This document shows positions 11,115 through 24,300 of a DNA stretch of 64,000 nt, piece by piece. The stretch's first letter is position 1. Every line of letters starts with the position of its first letter. The position numbers and the translations under genes were made by a program. Source of the DNA: Daucus carota subsp. sativus (lineage: Eukaryota; Streptophyta; Magnoliopsida; Apiales; Apiaceae); assembly GCF_001625215.2 (NCBI RefSeq), contig NC_030381.2:37074689-37138688 (forward strand), read 5' to 3'. The notes beneath the pieces were generated by a model. It was not told where the DNA came from and searched no databases. It saw only the letters and a program-made list of their open reading frames with translations.

Positions 11115-12600
11115 TAAAAGAGAACGATTTCCATCCCATTCCCTATCCCCATCCTCATATTCCTTTTACTTGCTTCTTTATCTTTATTATATCTGAAAAA
11201 CAGCCGGGTTTACATGTAATATGCGATGCGGGATGTACTGTATGTCTCCATATATGGGGATCCAATTTTGAACTGTATAATTCCTCATTTGGGGTTTCCA
11301 ATGGAGCACTGCCTTTGCACAAATTAGTATAAATATCCGTAAATAATGAAGATAAGATGCAGATGAAGAACTGGATTTGAATGCTTATGCTACTAGAGAC
11401 TTGCATAGGTCATCACTCGGTGATAAATTCGATCAATCCATAGTTTTGCATATAAATAACAAATGAGGGATTTTGGTTCAAATTCATTAATCATATCTGG
11501 ATTTTGTCACTTTTTTGTTTTGTCTTAGACTCTTGATAGTGTATTGACTTTGTTTTCTCAACCTCGCAGTTGCACTTTCAACGTTTTGCGGCTGTGGTTT
11601 GGTTTTGCTTGGTTATCGATTCTAGTTTTATGCCGTGCGAGTTAATGTTTGTTACCGATATTAGTATATCGCTTTTGCAAAGAAAGTTCTTTGTTAGGAG
11701 GATTAGGGCCCGCACAGGATATTAGGACAAGGCAATACATGTGCCTGTTTGGGGTTAAGAAGCAAGGGCTTCATTTGAGCGGAAGCCCGAAAGAGAAGCT
11801 GGGCTTGCCTTTGGGAAAAAAAGTCTAGCGCTTAAAGTTGACTCCGGAAGAGAAAAAACAGAAGTCAGGAATCCATGCTTTTTTTATTCTCTTCTCACCT
11901 TCCAAAACACCACCTCACTAACTAACAGAAAAACACAGCAGTTGTGCTCTTCTTTAATGAGCCTTCATTATCTGTGTATCTCCTAGGCGTGCTGGATTTA
12001 TTTAATTTATAAGTCATATTTAATGTGAAATTAATATAATTTTATTCGTAGAATGCATTTACTTGATTAAAGTTTAATACTTCATTTATCAAAACTTATT
12101 TCATATGCAATATTAAAGTGTGCGCTTGTATTTTTCAAGTTTTTTTATATTAAAGACAATAATATTGCTCGTTTTACGATTCAAAACCTGAAGTTAAATC
12201 TGAATTGATCTTGATGAGAATAAATTTAATTTTCTATGAATGATTTTTTTACCATTTTTATCTAATTATATACAATAAAACTTAAGTATATATATCCGTA
12301 ATTTTGTTAGTTTTACACAATAAAAAATGATCCTTAATTGTTACATTATTTTTATTTAAATTATCTGTGTTTAGTATTTTGTATTTAAATTTCTAAGCAA
12401 GTTTATCTATTATCAATTTATATTCTTTTGAAAATAAATCACTTCTTTTAAATTTAGCCAAACAACCCCCATAGTTGTTGTATTATAATTTGGATTTGGA
12501 TTAAAATCTGGATTTGTTTCCGAGGACAGGCTTAATTATTAACACAAATAACTTGTTGCTGCCATTTCACTACAACAATCATACAACATTGTTTGAATTT
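11115..12600. other. intergenic; segment shared with 25.7-26.1 kb
   Basis: No gene is seen. Parts at ~11550-11710 and ~12480-12600 resemble, in the same order, ~25745-25890 and ~25995-26130 downstream of the Deg-like gene. Shared words include 'ttttctc-aacc-cgcagt', 'tttggttttg', 'tttttgcaaag-g-gttct' and 'aacacaaat--cttgttgct'. The match is interrupted here by a likely MITE at 11741-12470. Confidence 0.45.
11741..12470. mobile_element. probable MITE, GCCTGTTTGG-type ends
   Basis: The left end GTGCCTGTTTGGGGTTAAGA and the right end read backwards as GGGGGTTGTTTGGCTAAATT form imperfect inverted repeats. The block interrupts a sequence that is continuous at 25.7-26.1 kb, which supports an insertion. 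The interior is AT-rich and non-coding. Confidence 0.45.
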
Positions 12601-13096
12601 CCATCGAGGTTTAGCTACTTGGGTGATTGACAGGAAAGCGGGAATTTTTTTGAATACGAGATGGGGATCATGGAAGGTTTTATAATAAATTTGGGATTGG
12701 GGTGGATTTTGGGATTAGTATCGGTCTGTTTCGAAATTTTTTCGATTTTTATGATAAATATAATATTTATATATTAATATTTTATAAAATATTAGTGATA
12801 AATATTTTATATATGTAAATTTAAATGATTCCCATCATTTTGTTGATTAAAGTGTTTCATGTATAATACAAATTAATTATAATAATCTAATTTTATCTTT
12901 TACTATTATTATTAATACGTGTTAGTTTGAATTGGTGCTTAAAATATTATATAAAAACAGAAGAATATTATACATCATGATTCATGATTTACAAATATAG
13001 TTATAATTAAAAGTTATATTATTTAACATATATTATTATAATACTTTTGAAAAGAAGATAAATTTCTTGAATGTTCGCGGGGATTCGTGTTAAAGC

Positions 13097-13470
13097 CAGT
13101 GTTACAGAAATCGGGAATCGGACCTAATCGGTCGAGCTACCGATTTAAGGATTAATCGGAAATCGGGGATTAATCGGAAGGATTAATCGGAGTTAAAATC
13201 GGGTTTCTTTTAATATTAAAATATTATTTAATATTTAGTTATTATTATATTAGCTATTTAGTAACTAATATATTTACTATATTCATAAACTCTATAATTA
13301 TTCATATTTAAAGTAATATAGTATTTTAATTTTAATAATTTATCACATATACTTCGATTATTGAATATATATATAAGGATTAATCGGATTTCAAAAATCG
13401 GATCGATGGCCGACCTTGCAGAGGATTAATCGGGGATTTATCGGTTAAATCGGAGATTTTTAGAACACTG
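13097..13470. mobile_element. hAT-type MITE with 8-bp target duplication
   Basis: The element begins CAGTGTTACAGAAATC and its other end, reversed, reads CAGTGTTCTAAAAATC. It is flanked by the perfect 8-bp direct repeat GTTAAAGC (13089-13096 and 13471-13478), the hallmark of hAT transposition. Both subterminal regions hold many copies of 'aatcgg'/'ggattaatcgg', candidate transposase-binding words. At 374 bp it has no transposase and is non-autonomous. Confidence 0.85.
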
Positions 13471-13666
13471 GTTAAAGCAGGGATCGCGGGGCAAAATATT
13501 CCTCTCTGGAATCGGGATGGATTCGAAAGTTGATATTCGGTTCGGGATTCTGGGAGAAGAATAGCATTTTGCCATTTTCCCATCCCCAAGTAACCCCATG
13601 CGCCTATAAGTTTCATCTAATGTGTGATTGTATTCTTTTCTTTGCACACAGTGACACACTTGCCAG

Positions 13667-14638
13667 TAGGGGTGAGCAAAAAACCGAATAAATCCGAAAC
13701 CGAAACCGAAACCGTCAAAAACCGCTAGAATCCGAACCGTATAAAACCGAACCGAACCCGAAACCGAAAATTTTAAAACCGAACCCGAAACCGATTATGC
13801 GGTTCCGGTTATAGCTAGGAACCGATCCGAAAAAAACCGAACCGATCCGATTTTTAAAATAATTATAATATTTATATAATATTTTATATTTATAATATTT
13901 ATAGTATTATTTATATTTTAAAAATACAAACTTATATATATATCTACTAGAAATCTAGAGTTTCTGGGATAAATAGGACTTGGGTCTGTGCTAGTAGTTT
14001 GGGCTCTTGATATGCTGCTTGCCTGCTTCTGTTTCTTCTTGTTTGCTATTTTATTTTTTAGTTGCTTCTTTTTTTGCACGTAAATTCTCTCTCTTTGCTA
14101 GTGATCCTAATGCTTTTTATTTTATTTCTCTGCTAGTCCTTTACTCCAGAAAGAGACTTCCTTCAACTCCATCCTGAGTCTCCTGACTAAACATACACAT
14201 TTTAAATAGCATTTGATGAGGTTTACAATACACTAGCAAGACTTCTGGATTTGTTTATTGCCTGTAACTTGATTTAGTGCTAGTGCTGGTTCACAGAATG
14301 TTCTACCTAGCAGGCAACATGCAATAGCGTGACTGAACTAAATTTGTATTAATACCTATGTAGACTTATGAATTTTTATGTTTTCTATGTTTAAACTTCG
14401 GATGGATGCATAATTTTAAGTTAAGTTTAATTATTTATGTATAATTTTTCTTTTTTTCTTTCATGCGGTTTTATAACCGAAACCGAACCGATAGAAACCG
14501 AATCCGAGGTTTTGGAACCGAAACCGAAACCGAGGATGAGATTGCGGTTGAGGTTTTTGATTTCTAAAACCGAGGGCATGCGGTTCCGGTTGCGGTTTTA
14601 TCCAAAAACCGCACCGAACCCGCATCCGCTCTACCCTA
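13667..14638. mobile_element. hAT-type non-autonomous element rich in 'accgaaaccg'
   Basis: The left end is TAGGGGTGAGC and the right end reversed is TAGGGTAGAGC. A perfect 8-bp target duplication CTTGCCAG lies at 13659-13666 and 14639-14646. About 200 bp at the left end and 170 bp at the right end are dense arrays of 'aaccgaaaccga' words in opposite orientation, with an AT-rich, non-coding centre. The open frame at 14437-14649 (PKPKPRMRLRLRF) is only a translation of this array. Confidence 0.9.
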
Positions 14639-14692
14639 CTTGCCAGTGATCACTTGTGAGGACATCTGATGGAGTAACATTTAACTGTCTAA

Positions 14693-15511
14693 GAGCAAGT
14701 CCAACTGGTTACCTATCTCGTTAATTATTATTAATAATATAAAAGAATAAATTCTAGTGAGTTTTAAAGGGGTGTATTGGATTGGAATTTTAAAGTAATT
14801 TTTTGCATTAATAAAATCCGAGGGTATTCGATTGGAATTGTTTGAAATCCTGAGGTATTCGATTGAGATTTTAAATTATGCTACAAAATCTGGTGGTATT
14901 CAATTGGGATTTTAAATTATGTTTTAAAATCTGATGGTATTCAATTGGGATTGTTTAAAATCTATTAAAATCTGATGGTATTCAAATGTTGATGGATTTT
15001 TTTGGATTTCATAAAATGATAGATTTTGTGGCATTCTTCAGTGTATTATAAATTTTTTGAAATCTCATTAAAATCAATGGAATTTTGAAGCATTTTGCTT
15101 AAATCCTATCAACTCTATGACATTTTATCAAGAATCCACACAAAATCAAAATCACATGCAATTTATTAAAATCCATAGACTAAAAACAATCCATTAAAAT
15201 TCCAATCGAATATAGTGTCAACTCCAATAGCAATCTCTATATTTGTTCTCTTAAGATTATTTTAATAATAAATTTGAGAGAGAGAATGAAAAAGGAGGGA
15301 AAAGACAAAGAAAGAAAGAGAGATGATTATTTTATTCATAAATATTGAATATGTAATGGCTAGGAGTTACTTATAAATAGGTAATGGCTAAAAGATTTAA
15401 GGTTATGATAGTAATTTAGATAACCATTAAAATAATGTTAGAGTACATTTTTTTGACAAATTATCTAAATGTGAGTTTACGACCTGATATAGTAATTTAT
15501 TGAACTTGCTC
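14693..15511. mobile_element. outer MITE with GAGCAAGTCCAAC ends, carrying a nested element
   Basis: GAGCAAGTCCAACTGGTTAC at the left pairs with the right end, which reversed reads GAGCAAGTTCAATAAATTAC. This end sequence is a common plant MITE type. The interior is interrupted by a second element at about 14769-15217. Confidence 0.65.
14769..15217. mobile_element. inner MITE, TTGGATTGGAATTTT ends
   Basis: The left end TGTATTGGATTGGAATTTTA and the right end reversed TATATTCGATTGGAATTTTA form inverted repeats. The interior contains several direct repeats of 'tctggtggtattcaattggg' at ~40-60 bp spacing. It lies inside the 14693-15511 element and is therefore the younger insertion. Exact ends and target duplication are uncertain. 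Confidence 0.6.
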
Positions 15512-17329
15512 TGAATCCCGAATTAACTGGAATATACAATCTAAAAACAGGGCCGCCACGATCTCAAATTTTGGCTCCAGCATAAAATTATTTTCAAATG
15601 ATGTAGTGGACAAGTAATTTTGAACATTTGCTACCGTATACCAGAAACCTCACTTCACTTGTAAACTCAATTTCAGTATATCTTATCTCTATCTTAAACT
15701 AGAATCTCAAAAATGAATTGACACATAATATTAGGTATTTTGGCTGATTTGTTTTTTTTCCTGAATAAAATATTATATTTTATTTCTATTAAGAAAATTA
15801 AAAATCAATATTATTATTATATGATTAAAATAATTAAAATTACGTATAAACATTCAAAAAATTTATGAATAGACATATATACTCGTTCAATTTGCTAAAA
15901 CCAAAATCAAGCTTTCCAGAGTACTTCTAATGGGAGGTCTTAATGTGGCATGAGGTTACTTGGCACCTTCTTCAATATTCTATAGGAGTCTTTGGGTACT
16001 GAGTTTGGCAAGGAGTGCTAATCTGGGTGTTAAAGTTCGGCATTCATAAAGTAGGGATTCAATTTGTTTTTATAACATGTTTTCCACACTATCACTAGAA
16101 TATTTTTGTGATGAGATTAACACTTGATATCATGAAATGTCAATATTGGAGTGTTTTAAAAATAAGGGTATCTCCATTTAATAATGTGTCAAAGTTAACA
16201 CCCTTCTAACCAAATGTACTCATTTAACCGGGATGCAAATTTTGAGACAAATCTTGAATTTTCTGGTTCTTAGGGTCCTCATTTTTTTGGGTAAAATTTA
16301 CAAATTCATATGAATTATTTTATCATGTTTAATAAATGAAACACATAAAAGAAAATAAATATACATATTATCATATATTTTAGTAATTCGTTCAATCAAT
16401 TTTTTAATAAAATAATTTTGATTCATCCTGTAGTCAATATCATATGAAATCAAATCGTATAAACTTAAATTTACACCAAAAATATTAAATGAGGATACTT
16501 TAAAATATATCTCATCTCTATCTGGTTAGATTATTAAAAAATAATCATTATATATTATAAGCCCAAATAACAAAAGTATGTCTATTATGATATTTAAATT
16601 CTATTGCTCCTTATACAAAGTCCATGCATATTTATCTGTATAAATATAAAGAATCACATAATAATGTATATAATTATGATGTTAATATGTTTATTTAGTA
16701 TAAATTTGTGAATTTTATGTAAGCAGAGTTTTAAAGATGAGGGTGTTTGAACAGAACATAAAATATTCAAATTGAATTGAGTTCGAGTATTTCATGAAAA
16801 TTTAAGATGTATATATTTTTTAATATTTATAAAAATATTCCTTACCATCCAACTATATTCAAATTTTAATAGTATTTTTCTTATGAGTCATTAAGATTAA
16901 ATCATGGGCTTAAGTTAATATTTTTTTCTTAGTTATTTTTATATAGTTAGATAATTTGTAATTATATATTTTATTGAAACATTATTATGTAATAACATTT
17001 TCAAGTGAATTATTATTTACTAATAATATGAACAAATTAAAATATGCGAGACTCTTTACGTTCACTATTTTTTGTCAACTTATTTTAAACACATAACACA
17101 TACATGTACATTTTTACATAATTTTTTTGAAAAATAAGTAAACAAAAAGAATTGACATTAAATATTTCAACTCTTATAAATATATGTATATATTTTCAGA
17201 AAATACTACTATACTTATTTATTTGTGATTAGTATAAATAATCCAACCGGTTCTATATATGGATTATAATATTATCGGTTTTCTCACTATTGCACACGAT
17301 TGCTAGAATAAATACTTAACCCGACCAAA
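15512..17329. other. AT-rich intergenic, no gene recognised
   Basis: Low-GC sequence with no coherent open frame, RNA gene or transposon end that I can defend. The segment ~15925-16060 has MITE-like wording (agtacttctaatgggaggtc) but a partner end was not found. Confidence 0.45.
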
Positions 17330-17470
17330 TATAAAAATTTAGGGCTTAACATAACGTATATAACCCTGGAAGAAGTGGCCCAATATTATTGCCCTCTTAG
17401 TTTTGTTCGGAGTCGGCGTTCTCTCTCATCCATAACCTCAATCAAACGAGATAGCGAAGGCTATACTAAG
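17330..17470 (+). promoter_or_regulatory. putative TATA box and non-coding first exon of Deg-like gene
   Basis: A TATAAAAA box at 17330 is followed by pyrimidine-rich leader sequence (gttctctctcatccataacc) and a possible donor after 17470 (AAG|gttaaa). A matching acceptor, cttgcag, ends at 18326, just before the first coding ATG at 18343. This suggests a 5' UTR intron of about 856 bp. It is inferred only from signals. Confidence 0.35.
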
Positions 17471-17639
17471 GTTAAATAGGTTCGAATTATGATCTTTTGT
17501 TGTTGCTGTGTGTTTTATGTTCTTGCATTGGGTTACCAGATATATGTTTACTAGTCCTTAACTGTTTTGTAAAATTCCTCAATCGAAATAATATAACTGT
17601 GTGATCTTTTTTAGAACTCCTACAAAACTTTAGTAGTGT

Positions 17640-17850
17640 GCTAGTCATACTAAAGCTTGTACAAATTAGTATTTCCGCGTGAGGAATCCATCTTGGCGGA
17701 AGATGTCTGTGTAGGCTAAGCGAAAGCTTATACCGGAACCCGAGTTTGCAATGCACTGGTGATATGTTGTGTACTTCTATTATGAACCCAATTGATCCCT
17801 AGAAGAATCTTATTCATTTGCTAGAGCACCCAGTAAAATACGTAGTTGCA
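17640..17850. repeat. segment repeated inside intron 4 of the Deg-like gene
   Basis: The words 'gtgctagtcatact', 'gaagatgtctgtgt-ggctaag', 'tgcaatgcactggtgatat' and 'acttctattatgaacccaattg' occur here and again, in the same order, at ~20355-20690. The upstream flank and the intron therefore share a duplicated ~200-340 bp segment. It is non-coding. Confidence 0.7.
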
Positions 17851-18342
17851 TGTATTTTGAACCTTGTTACAATTTGAGGTACCGGCTGAAGTATGCCCCC
17901 AAACAAAGCCCTAGTATAAAGAGGCTTGCAGTAGTAATCGGTGAAGTTATTACCAGGTGCCATGTGCTCTGTCGAATTTTCACTACTAGATTTTTACATT
18001 TAGATAATTTAAAACAAATATTTGTGACATTAATGTATAATGTATTGATCTCATTCTCAGCTTGTTAAACTTGTTCGTTATATGTTTGATGACGAGAATT
18101 ATACTAGTGTCTTTTAGATGTTTGTCTGATGCATTACTATCGAGTGGAACAGTTTTCTCTATTCTTGTTGATACCTTGTTATAACTTTCTCTACATTTTT
18201 TATCTTTTCTAGAACTATCTACGGAAGCTCTAGCATGTTGATAGTCATTTAGTCTTGGCATTTTTAGTATAAATATCTGCTCACCCTGAACATAGATTCC
18301 GGCTCTGTCACTGGTTTTGCTTGCAGGTAAGATTTTTTAATC

Positions 18343-21300
18343 ATGCAAAGCCTTGGTGGAAAGAGGAAGACAGTTTGGGAACGTGAGCCTGCATTAAACG
18401 ATATAAGTGAGTGCATTATTATTGTTGACTTATATATTTTATTGTCGTCGTACTTTTAACTTGATATGTGTAAAAGGAAATAGTCGTCAAAATTTAGCTC
18501 CGCTTCTTCGTACACATTACATACTTCTTCACATTGAAGGAGAATCAGAATGCCAACCAAACAATCTTTTTAGCTTGAGGAATTACAACAAGAAAATTTC
18601 CTCAAACTTTACTCTACTCAAGTAAAAGATAATTCTATACTAGCTTTTGTATGTATTGGGAACCAATTTTCGGCACAGATGTGGTACAAAAATGAGATTT
18701 AATTTCCGAGGAAAAGGTATTGATATAGATGACTTTATCAGAATGCCAACCAAACAATCTTTTTAGCTTGAGGAATTACAACAAGAAAATTTCCTCAAAC
18801 TTTACTCTACTCAAGTAAAAGATAATTCTATACTAGCTTTTGTATGTGTTGGGAACCAATTTTCGGCACAGATGTGGTACGAAAATGAGATTTAATTTCC
18901 AGGGAAAAGGTATTGATACAGATCCTGCCTGTGGTGGTAATATAAATTCACCAGAAATGAATAAATTTTGTGGTGATGTTTGAACCTATAATTAGCCTGT
19001 ATATATAGTCATGTAGTCCAACTACTATGCCGCGAGTCCTTTCCAATGACATTTGATGATAGGATTGATATTTTTAACATTACAGACACTGAAATAAATT
19101 GGGCACTGTTTATTTTGATGAATACAAATTAACTCTTATGTATCAGAGCATTAAACCTTCATATATATGCTTCTAAATTCAATGGGAGTAACTTGTAGTG
19201 GGAGGAAAATACTTATACTTACTAGTAAAACCATGACTTGGTTCGGTAATTTAAGAACTTCTTTAGTATTTTTGGTCTGTCATAATTATCAATAGCAATC
19301 ATTTGTGTATGATTCTTGTTGATTATAATATTATCATTTCTATCTTGTTTCCATCACTTAATTGATGTGCCATTTCACATGTTGGATATATATACAGGTC
19401 CACGTGATATGGAATATTTCCATAAGTTAGGTAGCAAGCGACCAAAATACAAGGAAAAAGATTGTAATTTGCATCTGGATGTTTATACCAAGATAGCTTT
19501 GTTAAAGGCTTCTCCTTCGGTTGTTGGCCTTGTATCTTATTCTGGTACTCAATTTATCCCATTCTATTAACTATATGATTTTATCTTTCGTATATATAAT
19601 GTATTGTCAACCTATTATAAAAGAGACTGTTTTACACAATTGTTTATGGTTTAGGTGATGAGGAGATCATTCAGGGTTCAGGGACCATCATTGAGAGTAA
19701 TGATAGTTGGACCATTATTCTGACTTCTGCAAATTTACTTAGACGCCCCTCACGTGGAGAGTTTGTAGAAAACAGTTTGGTTGATAATCTCAAGGTAAAT
19801 AGTCTTTTTATTACTCAGAATTCAATGATATTAGTGTTTAGGACATCAATTTACTTTAATGCTAGTGGTACCATGTTCCTCATGTTGTTAGTTATTTCAA
19901 ATTTTCTTTATTTGTAGATCACTGTGCACACATGTCATGGTAATTCCTACCATGGAGAAGTTGTTGCTCATGATTTTCACTACAACCTAGCTGCCATAAG
20001 ATTCAAGTCGGAGATGCCACTTGCAGCTGCAATATTGGCACATGTGGATGACTCCATTAGTCTTGCTTCTGTTCCATCTTCATTTCAGCTACGTGCACAT
20101 TCGAAGTCATCAAATCTTGTCCCTGGTGATAAAGTGATTGCTCTAGGGCGTTACTTTGCCGGTGACTATGACATAATGGCTGCTTATGGAGAATTTTGGT
20201 AAAATGCTAACTTATGAAATTGTGCTCTATGTCCAGTTACTGGACATGCTCGCTATAAATTGTTACGTCATTGTGGTTGGCAAGAGTGACTAAACTATTT
20301 CAGTATCATCTAACAAAAGTTTGATAGAAATGTAAATCATATACACTTTAGTACTGTGCTAGTCATACTGTAGTTCAACACATTCTTTCCATAAAGCTCA
20401 TATGAATTAGTACATTTGCGTCAGGCCTCAAGACCTTGCAGAGCGGAAATCGGTTACTCTCTTGGTTTATGCAAAATGCAAATATTAGCTGCATGTGCAC
20501 CTTCTGTTGTTTCAGCCATACATGTACCATCTCTGCAGAAGATGTCTGTGTGGGCTAAGTAGAGCTTATACCGAAACCTGTTGCAATGCACTGGTGATAT
20601 ATGGTGTACTTCTATTATGAACCCAATTGGTCCGTAGAGGAATCTTAGTCATTTGCTAAAGTGCCTAGTAATATACATAGTTGAACTTTGTTAGAACACC
20701 AATTAAGATTATTGGCAGAATACGTAGAGCAAATATGCTCCTTTTACTCCAGTTTTATATATATTCTGGTTCCTTCTTATTTTGATTATATATATATATA
20801 TAGATTAGTGTTGTTGCAACTTTGGAGGCTAATGTTTGTCTACTCTACCATACTGTTTTAGTTGTATTGCATCAGATTATGTTTGTTTGTCCATGATAAT
20901 AAGATATTTGATCTGTGTGTTATCAGAATAAATACTAATTTTAATGCACTAGTAAATTAAGAGTAAGCACAAGGCCGATTACATATTCTTGCTCTCTTTG
21001 CCTTTTGTCAGCCTTGAACGTCCGGAGCCCGAATATGACTGTAGAGAGCTTTTCATGGCCAATTGCATAATCACAAGGGTACGTTCTTCTTTGCCTCTTG
21101 ACAGTAATAACATTTTTTTTCTTATAAATCTATATTGTTGATATATATTAGTTACTAGGATGTCCTCATCCTACCATAGTTAGCTTTAGCAAATATTAAG
21201 AAAAAATATAAGAACTTAGCAAAAATCATGGAACCTTATGAAGAAAGTAAGATTGTGTTGTTGGTTGGTTAATGCTCATCTTTATGAGCGCACTGTACAA

Positions 21301-24300
21301 AGCGAGTCATAATGATAGCCAATGCTAGCTAATCAAAGTTTATAATAGGTTCCTATTAAGGATGCTGATAACGATCATAGCTTGACTATCAAATAGTGGA
21401 ACACGTAACAAATGATATGGTTCTTAGACATGTTACAATCTTTCATCATCTAGATCTGTTTATGTTAGTACTTGCATATTATGTTATTATTTGCTTAGCT
21501 AGGCACCTCATCAGGATTGTTTTTATGTTAGTACTTGCATCTTATGTTATTATTTGCATATTGGCCTGGCACTTTCAGTATTGTTTTACTGCCTTCTTTT
21601 GATTGTGTAGTCTGGTGATGGCGGTCCACTTGTGAATTATAATGGGGAGGTGATTGGAGTCTCCTTTTATGATTATGGATTGATACCATGGATTCCGATT
21701 AACATAGTCGGCAAATGGTGGGCGCACTTCAAGAGATCAGGGTAAGTAAAAGGACTAGCTCAATATTATAATATGCTATTGATCTTACATTTATTAATAA
21801 TATTTGAAATGTGGTTTGTTGATTGTATGATGCACTTTCCTGGTTTGTTGATTGTATGGTGCAGCTTTATTCGTTCACCTAGTTACACCGATGGTTAGAT
21901 GCCTAACATTTGAAATTATGGGGTTTCATGCAAATGGGGTTGGTTTTTATTAAAAACCATAATCAGTTTTCTTTTTGATTCTAGAATGCGAATATTCATT
22001 AAAATTATTTGTACTTAAATGTCAATTGTTCCCTGTTGCCTTTTTTAATGCCCATGTCTCTATTACTGTGTGTTTGTAAACATGTAATTTTTTTTGCCTA
22101 CACACACACACACACACACGCACACACACACACATATACTTATAAAGCAATTGTTCAGTTACTTTTTCAAGTTCGTACGTACTATGACCTATGACTATGA
22201 GTGTGTTAAATACTTGAACAAATAAAACGTATTGTAATTCATGTCACTTGTTGGCTGTTGCTAAATATATAGTGTTAGTGTTTATGTGCGGCATGACTTT
22301 TATGTGAACTTAATCATTCAAGTTGTAACAAATCGTTACTTGCAATAGGGAATACTGCCGCCCTGCTCTCGGATTTGAAGCAACAAATCTCTATGCAGCT
22401 GATTCATGCATTTTGGAGAGGGTGATGCTGAAGTTTCCTAGCATTTGCAAAGGTGTTCTAATAGAAAAGGTAACTTACATCGAGTAGTTAAAATTACAGT
22501 TAATTTTATTGATTTTATTACTACAAATAAGTGACAATATAATGTCTCACTGATCAAAGTGTGTTTCTTAAATGCACACTATTGTGCAGGTAGAACCAGG
22601 TTCATCTGCTGATTTGTCCGGGCTCCATGCAGAAGACATTATTGTTCAATGCGGTGGGAGAACAGTTCAAAGTTTCCTTGAGGTATGAGTATGTTTTTTA
22701 GAGTATATTTTTTTTAATGATTTTATGGTTAATGCCTTCATGAACGGAATGTGGGTATAATGCGAATTGTGAGATGGAACTTACTATATGTATGATCGAA
22801 GTCTTTTTTTTGCTTTAATTTAATGTCTCTTCGTGTTATGAAAAGGTCTATAGCTAATATAATGCTATGTTGGGTCTAACCATATCCTCTGGTCTATAGA
22901 TTTTTATTTTTATTTTGGTATTTTTTGGTGGTGGTGGTGGTGGTTTGGGGGGGGGGGGGGGGGGGGGGGGGGATGGGGTTTTATCAGCTACCTGATTGTT
23001 GGTGTCCACATATACAAGACTGATCTGTAACGGCGGTGTATCTATAGTTGTTCTACCCTATACACTGATAAGATTTGTAGATAGAACATTCCTAGGCACT
23101 TTATATTATGCCTTCTCCAGATATAACAGATATAACAGGGAATAGATTGGGTGTTTGTAGAGCCCACATTGTACATTCTTTCATCAGCTTACTAGAGTAG
23201 ATGACGGGGCGTCTTTTACGTTACAAACTTAAATGTTATTTAACATCAGTTAACAAATTTGATCTTTAGCAGCTACCTGATTGTTTGTGTCCACATATAC
23301 AAGGGTGATCTTAACTGTGGCGTTTGTCTATGTTACCCGGACTCGGCTGAAAGTGTCCAAACCGGATACGTGTCCGAGTGTCGGACTCGGCAATATTTTG
23401 AAAAAATTTCATGTTTTTGGCCTAAAATAAGTGTCGGAGTGTCCATACCCATGTCCGAGTGTCGAGTGTCGAGTGTCCGACACGGGTACTCGAGGCAAAA
23501 TGAAGAGTCCGGGTAACGTAGGCGTTTGTCAGAAAAGCTTGTGCTCCCTGCTGATTTACAGCTTTGTTACTGCAAAAAAGTTTCATTAAGCTGAAAAAGT
23601 GATATGAGTTATCTATCAAAAGGTCACTTATATCCAGCAAAAGGTTGAAATCACCTTATAAAAATGGATTCATAAAAAAATTAGATTTAAAGTATGATAG
23701 AGAGTTGTTACTGATTCTGTTAAGATGTTATGTATAGTGGTATTGGGGGTTTGTTTTCTCATACATGTTTCAATGTTAATCTATCTGTAGTGTTGCCTTC
23801 TGTTGTGTCATCGACTACAACAATATGATTCGTAATCTACTGAAAGGTTTGGACAAAAGCTGCAATTGGTCTAACTTAATTTTAATATAAAACTGCTATA
23901 TATGTTAACCTGTTGCCTTGAAACTAGTTATAGCTCATTCTTTTTAGTTTTTATATATCTGATATATTGAATATTAGCACAAATACTCTTTTGATATCCT
24001 AGCAGCTCCATAATGCATCTATAGCTGTTTTACCTTATACATTGATAAGATTTGTACATAGAACATTCCTAGGCACTCTATATTATGCCTTCTCCAGATA
24101 GACACAGGGGCTGGATTGGGTGTTTGTAGAGCGCACATTGTACATTCTTTCATCACCTTACTAGAGCAGATAATAGGGCGTCTATTTGCATTACAAACTT
24201 AAATTTATTTAACATTATTTTACTTATTTGATCTTTTATCTGTACGGCATAGTGATATTGCTGCAATGATAAAGTCGATAGCTCAGAAATATGTTTGTAT

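Noticed and set aside
12630-13600. Outer transposon around the 13097 hAT element
   Set aside because: G-rich wording on both sides is suggestive, but no convincing pair of ends or target duplication could be found by eye.
14437-14649. Open frame with PKPKPRMRLRLRF repeats
   Set aside because: It is the translation of the terminal word array of the hAT element 13667-14638.
21864-21895. Possible micro-exon after 'gtgcag' in the Deg-like gene
   Set aside because: Including it shifts the frame of the next exon; direct splicing from 21741 to 22349 keeps phase and the conserved sequence.
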